From VMGX01 sp041658885 (GTDB lineage Bacteria; Patescibacteriota; Minisyncoccia; Phycocordibacterales; 21-14-all-36-13): DNA of 12,206 nucleotides. Made by a program: the position numbers and the translations under genes. Positions 5,968 through 10,897 of the stretch are shown piece by piece. The stretch spans positions 1-12,206 of the forward strand of contig JBAZZJ010000009.1 of assembly GCA_041658885.1 (NCBI GenBank), given 5' to 3'. The first letter of the stretch is position 1, and each line of letters starts with the position of its first letter. The notes under the pieces were generated by a model. The model did not search any database and had not been told where the DNA came from. It worked only from the letters and a program-made list of their open reading frames with translations.

Positions 5968-6642
5968 TTATTTAAGTAAAATATTTAAAACTTCCTCTCT
6001 TCCCTTTTTTGTTTTAGTAGAAAATAAAATTACATTTTTAACACATTTATAATTTTTTAATTTTTCTTTTATTTCTTCTACATTCTTAAAAATCTGATTC
6101 TGTGAAAGCTTGTCTGATTTGTTGGCAATAACTATAACACTATGATTTTCATTTTCTAAAATTTCTAACATTTCTTCATCTAACTTTGTAACACCTATAT
6201 TAGAATCGGTAATAAAAACAACAAATCTGGGTTTTGTTTTTAGTTCAGAAAAATACCATATTATTCTTTTTCTTAATTTATCAGCAACTTTGGTAGGTAC
6301 CTTTGCATAACCATAGCCGGGTAAATCAACAAAATAATATTGGTCACTTGTCCCGTTAGAAATAGGACGCGTATCGCGTCCGCGATTTCTAATGAGATTA
6401 ATGAGAAAAAAATTTATCTCCTTTGTTTTTCCAGGTAAAGAACTGGATTTTGCAAGATTCTTTTTATTAACAAGAGTATTTATTACACTCGATTTTCCAA
6501 CGTTTGACCTACCTATAAATGCAATTTGATCTCTGTTGTCAAAAAAAATTTTATCTTCTCCTATTGTTCCCTTTATGAATTCTGACGAGAATATTGTGTC
6601 TTTCTGGTTTTTGTTTGTCTTGTTTTTTATGTGTGATATCAT
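5968..6642 (-). CDS. engB: Ribosome biogenesis GTPase EngB (YihA/YsxC) with an in-frame insertion
   Basis: A 224-residue TRAFAC-class GTPase acting in assembly of the large ribosomal subunit. G1 is GRSNVGKSS (residues 44-52). G2 lies in SSSLPGKTKEINFFL, with the usual PGKT. G3 is DLPGYGYAKVP, very characteristic of EngB. G4 is NKSDK, and G5 lies near ILFSTKTKKGREE. Family members have only a handful of residues between the strand after G2 (NFFLIN) and VDLPGYG; here about 19 extra residues (LIRNRGRDTRPISNGTSDQ) intervene, encoded mostly by the palindrome at 6354-6394. That spot is the turn of a surface beta-hairpin, so function is probably kept. The start at 6642 has no Shine-Dalgarno site and a GATAAT box about eight bases upstream, as expected for a near-leaderless message. 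It diverges from dsbA across 36 bases. Confidence 0.94.
   Translation of the reverse strand: MISHIKNKTNKNQKDTIFSSEFIKGTIGEDKIFFDNRDQIAFIGRSNVGKSSVINTLVNKKNLAKSSSLPGKTKEINFFLINLIRNRGRDTRPISNGTSDQYYFVDLPGYGYAKVPTKVADKLRKRIIWYFSELKTKPRFVVFITDSNIGVTKLDEEMLEILENENHSVIVIANKSDKLSQNQIFKNVEEIKEKLKNYKCVKNVILFSTKTKKGREEVLNILLK
6354..6394 (-). repeat. Palindromic element inserted in frame in engB
   Basis: An outer stem CGTTAGAAAT (6354-6363) with ATTTCTAATG (6385-6394) has one G-T pair. It encloses a perfect 7-bp hairpin GGACGCG/CGCGTCC (6365-6371 and 6375-6381, loop TAT), with one base and three bases (GCG) unpaired at the junction. It encodes residues 83-97 of EngB. The left flank CCCGTTAGAAAT resembles the ACCCYGTTAAAT end word of the rpoD elements, so it may be a variant of that family. 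Its GC-rich core stands out against the AT-rich gene. Confidence 0.78.
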
Positions 6643-6678
6643 GATGCAATATTATCAGAGAATAAGTAATTATAAAAC
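6643..6678. promoter_or_regulatory. Compact divergent promoter between engB and dsbA
   Basis: The ATG codons are 36 bases apart. TATAAA (6671-6676) lies two bases before the dsbA ATG at 6679, and on the other strand GATAAT lies about eight bases before the engB ATG. Neither gene has a Shine-Dalgarno site. If the TATAAA is the -10 box the dsbA start would precede the message, so it may instead be transcribed from a slightly different box; the layout is in any case compatible only with very short or absent leaders. Confidence 0.4.
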
Positions 6679-7443
6679 ATGGAACAATCAAAAAATGGAA
6701 CATATTTAATAGCTGGAGCTATAATATTAGCTGGACTATTAATTGGTTTCGGTGTTTATTTTGGAAATAGTGGAGATACAAATACGGATACTGTAACAAA
6801 CCAAGACGGAACCACACAAGAAATAAAATTAAAACCTGTAACAAAAGAAGACCATATTTTAGGAAACCCGAATGCTGATGTTGTTGTTGTTGAATTTTCA
6901 GACACGGAGTGCCCATTCTGTAAATCATTCCATTCTACTATGAACAAAATCATAACTGATTATGGAAAAGGCGGTCGCTTAGCGTGGGTTTATAGACATT
7001 TTCCTTTAACTTCCCTACACACTAAAGCCGTTGCTGAAGCAAATGCGACTGAGTGTGCCACTAGTTTGGGGGGAGAAACTGCTTTTTGGAATTATATAAA
7101 TAAAATTTATGAAATAACTCCATCTAACGACAGTTTGGATTTAACGAAGTTATCTGAAGTTGCCGTTGAAATTGGTTTAGATAAAAAAGCTTTTGATGAA
7201 TGTCAGACCGGCCTAAAATTTGTAGATAAAATTAAATCTAGTTTTGATGATGCTGTTGCTTCAGGTGGAAATGGAACTCCACATAATGTTTTGGTAACAA
7301 AAAATGGTGAGATGTTTACTGTTGATGGGGCTTTGCCTTATGAAATGATGAAATCCGTAATTGATACTGTTCTGAAAGGAATAGACGAAGATCAAGATTT
7401 TGAAACTACAAATAATGCAATAAAATTGATTATTGGGAGATAG
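6679..7443 (+). CDS. Membrane-anchored DsbA-family thiol-disulfide oxidoreductase
   Basis: A 254-residue extracytoplasmic thioredoxin-fold protein. Residues 9-29 form one transmembrane helix with no lipobox, followed by a Ser/Thr/Asp-rich linker (30-50). The DsbA domain begins at HILGNPNADVVVVEFSD. The active site is C78-P-F-C81 in SDTECPFCKSFH, and the cis-proline loop is GTPHNVLV (P201). The helical insert holds two further cysteines (C126, C175), a pattern seen in Gram-positive and CPR DsbA_4/BdbD-like proteins, where they can form a structural disulfide. Its role would be to make disulfides in exported proteins, possibly including pili or surface proteins. No VKOR or DsbB partner is in the window. 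It diverges from engB and converges with rpoD at a shared terminator. Confidence 0.92.
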   Translation: MEQSKNGTYLIAGAIILAGLLIGFGVYFGNSGDTNTDTVTNQDGTTQEIKLKPVTKEDHILGNPNADVVVVEFSDTECPFCKSFHSTMNKIITDYGKGGRLAWVYRHFPLTSLHTKAVAEANATECATSLGGETAFWNYINKIYEITPSNDSLDLTKLSEVAVEIGLDKKAFDECQTGLKFVDKIKSSFDDAVASGGNGTPHNVLVTKNGEMFTVDGALPYEMMKSVIDTVLKGIDEDQDFETTNNAIKLIIGR

Positions 7444-7468
7444 CACGAGTTTTGTTTATAACAAATTT

Positions 7469-7499
7469 AAAAACCGTTCATTTTTGTGAACGGTTTTTT
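7469..7499. terminator. Two-way terminator between dsbA and rpoD
   Basis: AAAAACCGTTCA (7469-7480) pairs perfectly with TGAACGGTTTTT (7487-7498) around a six-base loop. There are six T at 7494-7499 on plus, and the A-tract at 7469-7473 gives T on minus. It therefore serves the converging dsbA and rpoD. Confidence 0.92.
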
Positions 7500-7507
7500 G
7501 ATTTCAT

Positions 7508-7536
7508 GATTTAGTGATTTAGTGATTTAGTGATTT
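7508..7536. repeat. Short tandem repeat, unit GATTTAGT
   Basis: Three exact copies of GATTTAGT (7508-7531) and a partial fourth run into the rpoD stop codon (TGA read from 7538-7536). It lies between the rpoD end and the shared terminator. Confidence 0.8.
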
Positions 7537-8873
7537 CAGTAGTTTTTTAGTCTCTCTGCCTTTTCGTGTTGTCTTATTTTTTCGTGAGCTTTTGCCTCTA
7601 TCTGTCTAATTCTTTCTCGAGTAACCCCAAATTCCTTACCGACCTCTTCCAATGTATGATTTATCCCATCTTTTAGACCAACCCTCATTTCCAAAATTTT
7701 TTGCTCCTTTGGGGTTAAATCACCTAAAATTTCTTTTACATGGTCAGACAAAATTCTTCTTGACGCTTCTTTGTCCGGGGAATCAATTTTATCATCAGGA
7801 ATAAAATCTCCTAAAGTTGACCTGCTGTCTTCATCCCCCGCCGGGGTTTCTAAAGATACAGTACTTTGATTTATTTTTTCTATATTGTAAATTTTATCTA
7901 CTTCAACATCCATCTCTATAGCAATTTCTTCGGGCATTGGATCTCTACCCAAACTTTGTGTTAATTGTCTTACGACTCTTTTATATTTTGCAATCGTCTC
8001 AACCATGTGAACAGGAATACGAATCGTCCTTGATTGATCCGCAATCGCTCTTGTTATTGCTTGTCTAATCCACCAAGTTGCATATGTTGAAAATTTAAAA
8101 CCTCTTGTTCTATCAAATTTATCTACAGCTTTAAACAAACCGAGATTCCCTTCTTGAATTAAATCGAGAAGAGTTAGGTTTGAACCTTTTGAAGCATATT
8201 TTTTAGCTATTGATACAACTAGTCTTAGATTTGCTCTCGCCAAAATATTTTTTGCTTCTTTATCTCCATTTTCTATTCTCCTAGCAAGTTCCTTTTCTCT
8301 TTCTGCATTTATCAGCTCATGTCTACCTATTTCTTTTAAATACATTTGTATTGAATCAGAAACTGTATCATTAAAATGATCGTCCTTCCCTTGATTTAAA
8401 TCTACGTCTAACATTCCACCACCTTCTAAAATATCTATCTTTGCTTCTGAAAATGTGTCATATAGTTCCTCTAATAAAAGAATATCCGTTTCTATTCTTG
8501 GAAATTCTTTTAATATTTCTCCATAAGTTATAAAACCCCTCTCTTTCCCAACCTTAATCAGTTTTTCCATCTTCAAAACCTTCTTTTCTTCTCCTTTTTT
8601 CAATTCTCCTCTTAATTTTTTCTCTTGTAAAGTAATTTGCGGTTTTTTAGGCTTATTTTTAGCCAAAATTCCTGCCCTGTTAAATTGCTTTGTACCAGCT
8701 TTGCTGGGTTTAACAGGGTTCACCCTATTAAATTGCTTCGCACCGACTTTGTCGGATTTAACAGGGTAAACTTTTTTTGTCTTGCCTTTTTTTATATTTT
8801 TTTTAACTGCTTTAGATAACTTTTTTGAAGCTATTTTTTTATTTTTATTCTTTTTTTTATCCCCCACTTTCAT
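7536..8873 (-). CDS. rpoD: Primary RNA polymerase sigma factor RpoD with a palindrome-encoded N-terminal repeat
   Basis: A 445-residue group 1 sigma-70 factor. Residues 1-100 are a Lys-rich tail. Region 1.1 is about 100-150 (YGEILKEFP), and region 1.2 is DSIQMYLKEIGRHELINAERE (174-194). Region 2 holds NLRLVVSIAKKY, LLDLIQEGNLGLFKAVDKFD and FSTYATWWIRQAITRAI (261-277), the -10 recognition and melting segments. Region 3 starts at SRTIRIPVHMVETI. Region 4.2 is TLEEVGKEFGVTRERIRQIEAKA (407-429), the -35 helix-turn-helix. Every core residue I can judge is present, so it should be the housekeeping sigma. Residues 35-50 and 51-66 are a tandem repeat (VYPVKSDKVGAKQFNR, VNPVKPSKAGTKQFNR) encoded by two palindromic elements. 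No Shine-Dalgarno site precedes the ATG. It follows dnaG in the same direction after 94 bases that contain another such element. Confidence 0.97.
   Translation of the reverse strand: MKVGDKKKNKNKKIASKKLSKAVKKNIKKGKTKKVYPVKSDKVGAKQFNRVNPVKPSKAGTKQFNRAGILAKNKPKKPQITLQEKKLRGELKKGEEKKVLKMEKLIKVGKERGFITYGEILKEFPRIETDILLLEELYDTFSEAKIDILEGGGMLDVDLNQGKDDHFNDTVSDSIQMYLKEIGRHELINAEREKELARRIENGDKEAKNILARANLRLVVSIAKKYASKGSNLTLLDLIQEGNLGLFKAVDKFDRTRGFKFSTYATWWIRQAITRAIADQSRTIRIPVHMVETIAKYKRVVRQLTQSLGRDPMPEEIAIEMDVEVDKIYNIEKINQSTVSLETPAGDEDSRSTLGDFIPDDKIDSPDKEASRRILSDHVKEILGDLTPKEQKILEMRVGLKDGINHTLEEVGKEFGVTRERIRQIEAKAHEKIRQHEKAERLKNY
8674..8719 (-). repeat. In-frame three-way-junction palindromic element, copy A, in rpoD
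   Basis: CCCTGTTAAA (8675-8684) pairs perfectly with TTTAACAGGG (8709-8718), with flanking G-T pairs extending the stem. The interior divides completely into two hairpins: TGC-TTT-GTA (8686-8694, one G-T pair) and CCAGC-TTT-GCTGG (8695-8707). No base is left over at the junction. Read on the minus strand it encodes residues 51-66 of RpoD. Copy B lies two bases away; the period is 48 bases, so the frame is kept. Confidence 0.85.
8722..8767 (-). repeat. In-frame three-way-junction palindromic element, copy B, in rpoD
   Basis: ACCCTATTAAAT (8722-8733) pairs with ATTTAACAGGGT (8756-8767) at 11 of 12 positions; the odd one is a G-T pair in the coding-strand RNA. The interior is TGC-TTC-GCA (8734-8742) and CCGAC-TTT-GTCGG (8743-8755), again with nothing unpaired at the junction. 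Compared with copy A, the hairpin bases change on both sides so that pairing is kept (CCAGC/GCTGG against CCGAC/GTCGG). That covariation supports selection on the fold. It encodes residues 35-50 of RpoD. Confidence 0.87.
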
Positions 8874-8921
8874 ATTTTATTTTTGTTTAATAACTTTTAA
8901 TAAAAATTAACATTATTTATT

Positions 8922-8986
8922 TTTACCTTGTGAAATAAAAACCTTTAGGTTTTATGATACTAAAGTATCATATTTCACGGGGTAAA
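8922..8986. repeat. Three-way-junction palindromic element across the dnaG stop codon
   Basis: The outer stem is 8922-8936 with 8972-8986 (15 positions, two G-T pairs on plus), carrying the end words ACCTTGTGAAAT and ATTTCACGGGGT. Inside are AAAACC-TTTA-GGTTTT (8938-8953) and a perfect 7-bp hairpin ATGATAC-TAAA-GTATCAT (8954-8971), leaving one base unpaired. The right arm lies inside dnaG and encodes its last residues (LPREI) and stop; the rest fills most of the dnaG-rpoD gap. It could tune processing or read-through between the two genes. Confidence 0.75.
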
Positions 8987-10734
8987 TTTTTAAACTGATA
9001 AACTTTTTCTCTTTCCTCTTTTTTATTTTGTATTTCTTTTGATAGTTTATTACATAAATCTAAATATTTTTCTACATCTGAATCGTTTTCCTTCTCGGCC
9101 TTCTTCATGTCGTTCATTACTTGTTTAAGTTTCTCTTTCAATGTTTCCTCTTCTAGAAGAAGAATCAATTCTTCTAATTCGTGTAAAATATTTTGAATAT
9201 TTAAATAATTCATCTCTGCATCAAAAATAAGATCTAAATCATTTTTTTCATTTGTTTTATCAAATATATTTTCTCCCAATATTTTCTCTATTCTGCTTGA
9301 AATCTTTTTTACATCTATTGAAGACTCATCGATAGATTTTTGCCATAAAATTAAACCTTTTATTTTTTTCTTTAAAATTTCTATTTTTGATGTTTGTTCA
9401 GTTGAATCATTTTTTGTTTTTTCTTTGTTTTTTCCAATATCCGTTTTCATATATTTATCCGATTCTTTTTTTATATCATTTTTAGCTTTTGTTAATTCTT
9501 CTTTTAGAGAATCCTCCGGAATTTCAGTCTTAGTTGAGATTGAATGAATAAAATGGGACTGATCTATTTTGTTTTCTATTTTAGCAACCATTGGAAGAAT
9601 TTTTTCTCTTATTTCTTTCCAAAACTTTCTTTGAGGAAAATTTCTTTTTTCAATAAAATCAACGAAAAAGTCTATTGCATGTTTAGATTTTTTTATTATC
9701 TCGCGCCAATCGTCTTTGTTTTTTAAAATTATCTCAGCTGGATCTTTTGACGATAACTCTGCTATTTTTACATCCATTCCTGCCGATATTGCTAATTCGG
9801 AACCTTTTTTTGAAGAAGCTATCCCGACATCATCAGAATCTAGAGATATAACAAGATTTTTTGTAAGTTTTTTTATTAAATTTAGATGATAATCTGTTAA
9901 GGCCGTCCCAGATAAAGCAACGGTGTTTGCAAATCCAGATTGATGACTCAAAATAAGGTCCATTTGCCCTTCTACTAAAATACAGAAATTGTTTTTTCTC
10001 ATGCTGTGTTTTGCCTTGTTGTAGCCATAAAGTATTTGTGACTTATTGTACAATTTTGTTTCTGGAGAATTTATATATTTGGGAGTATTTTCGTTTTCTT
10101 TTCCTAAAATTCTTCCAGAGAAAGCAACAACCCTGTCCGCAGAATCAAATATTGGAAACATTATTCTATCTCTAAAATAATCATAAAACCCTTTTTCTGT
10201 TTTTCTTACAAGACCTGCGTCAAACATCATTTTTCCATCAAACCCCTCTTTTTTAAGATGATCATACAAATTTCTCCATCCGTTTAAAGCAAAACCTATT
10301 CTAAAATTGTCTATCGTATTTTCAGAAACTCCTCTTTTTTTTAGATATTCAAGAGCTTCTGCATTCCTTTTTATGTTATTTTCAAAAAACCTCGTTGCCT
10401 CCTCCAAAATTGTAAACATTTGATTTTCCTCATCTCTGTCTTTTTTATTTTCTTGTTTTATAACAACTCCAGCGCGTGATGCTAACAATTTAAGAGCACC
10501 GGAAAAATCAAGACTTTCAAATTCTTGAACAAATGTAAAAATATCTCCCTTTGCCCCACACCCAAAACAATGATACATATTTCTTGAGGGGGAAACAAAA
10601 AATGAAGGAGTTTTTTCGTTATGAAAGGGACAATTTGCTTTTAAATTACTTCCAGCTTTTTGAAGCTTCATATACGACCCAACAACGTCAACAATATTGA
10701 GTCTTTCTTTTATTTTTTCTATATCGGAAGACAT
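8968..10734 (-). CDS. dnaG: DNA primase DnaG
   Basis: A 588-residue bacterial primase, which lays down RNA primers at the fork with the replicative helicase. The N-terminal CHC2 zinc ribbon has C35, H38, C56 and C59 (NCPFHNEKTPSF and YHCFGCGAKGD). The RNA polymerase core begins near residue 105, with YFRDRIMFPIFD, VVAFSGRIL and KYINSPET. The TOPRIM part shows ILVEGQMD (E255) and VISLDSDDVG (D299, D301), then SSKDPAE, the metal-binding residues needed for catalysis. From about residue 400 the protein is highly charged and low in complexity (many KKE/EEE runs), with a coiled-coil-like helical end in place of a recognisable DnaB-binding domain. The last residues and stop are encoded by a palindromic element arm. 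No Shine-Dalgarno site precedes the ATG. It lies between rpoC and rpoD, all on the same strand. Confidence 0.97.
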   Translation of the reverse strand: MSSDIEKIKERLNIVDVVGSYMKLQKAGSNLKANCPFHNEKTPSFFVSPSRNMYHCFGCGAKGDIFTFVQEFESLDFSGALKLLASRAGVVIKQENKKDRDEENQMFTILEEATRFFENNIKRNAEALEYLKKRGVSENTIDNFRIGFALNGWRNLYDHLKKEGFDGKMMFDAGLVRKTEKGFYDYFRDRIMFPIFDSADRVVAFSGRILGKENENTPKYINSPETKLYNKSQILYGYNKAKHSMRKNNFCILVEGQMDLILSHQSGFANTVALSGTALTDYHLNLIKKLTKNLVISLDSDDVGIASSKKGSELAISAGMDVKIAELSSKDPAEIILKNKDDWREIIKKSKHAIDFFVDFIEKRNFPQRKFWKEIREKILPMVAKIENKIDQSHFIHSISTKTEIPEDSLKEELTKAKNDIKKESDKYMKTDIGKNKEKTKNDSTEQTSKIEILKKKIKGLILWQKSIDESSIDVKKISSRIEKILGENIFDKTNEKNDLDLIFDAEMNYLNIQNILHELEELILLLEEETLKEKLKQVMNDMKKAEKENDSDVEKYLDLCNKLSKEIQNKKEEREKVYQFKNLPREI

Positions 10735-10741
10735 AGTTTAA

Positions 10742-10845
10742 AATTTCCAATTTCTAATTTCTCTGCCTACGGCAGATCTCCCGAAGGGAGATAATTTTTA
10801 ATGAAAAACAAAAAAATATTTAATTTTAAAATTTCATTGGAAATT
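10742..10845. repeat. Multi-branched palindromic region between rpoC and dnaG
   Basis: AATTTCCAAT (10742-10751) pairs perfectly with ATTGGAAATT (10836-10845). Inside are two adjoining GC-rich hairpins, TCTGCC-TAC-GGCAGA (10762-10776) and TCTCCC-GAA-GGGAGA (10777-10791). ATGAAA...TTTCAT (10801-10806 and 10832-10837) forms a further possible branch that competes for two bases with the outer stem. The GAA loop recalls the hairpins at 1427-1471 and 5869-5885. TTTCTAAT (10751-10758) also occurs in the engB element arm. It would lie in the dnaG leader. Confidence 0.6.
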
Positions 10846-10867
10846 AGTTATTTGACATTAAACATTT

Positions 10868-10897
10868 AAACAAAAACAATTAAAATTGTTTTTGTTT
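10868..10897 (-). terminator. Hairpin immediately after rpoC, likely terminator or attenuator
   Basis: AAACAAAAACAAT (10868-10880) pairs perfectly with ATTGTTTTTGTTT (10885-10897) around a four-base loop. It begins at the base next to the rpoC stop codon. The 3' arm is T-rich on both strands, but no long T-run follows, and the stem is almost all A-T. It may therefore only partly end rpoC transcription and allow read-through to dnaG and rpoD. Confidence 0.55.

Noticed and set aside
7508..7536. Short tandem repeats as a possible CRISPR array
   Set aside because: The unit is 8 bases with no spacers and no cas genes; it is a simple tandem repeat.
7829..7855. CCCCGCCGGGG in rpoD as another inserted palindrome
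   Set aside because: It encodes the conserved ETPAGDEDS segment of sigma-70 factors, so it is native sequence that happens to be symmetric.
8922..8986. Hammerhead ribozyme or known riboswitch as an explanation of the three-way junctions
   Set aside because: The conserved hammerhead core (CUGAUGA and GAAA at the junction) is absent and the junctions have almost no unpaired bases.
7536..10734. Reassigned UGA codon (as in Gracilibacteria/SR1)
   Set aside because: UGA ends rpoD and dnaG at the expected lengths and does not occur within the conserved frames.
10852..10880. TTGACA at 10852-10857 as an antisense promoter
   Set aside because: The position 17 bases on reads AACAAT, a poor -10 box, and no plus-strand gene follows.
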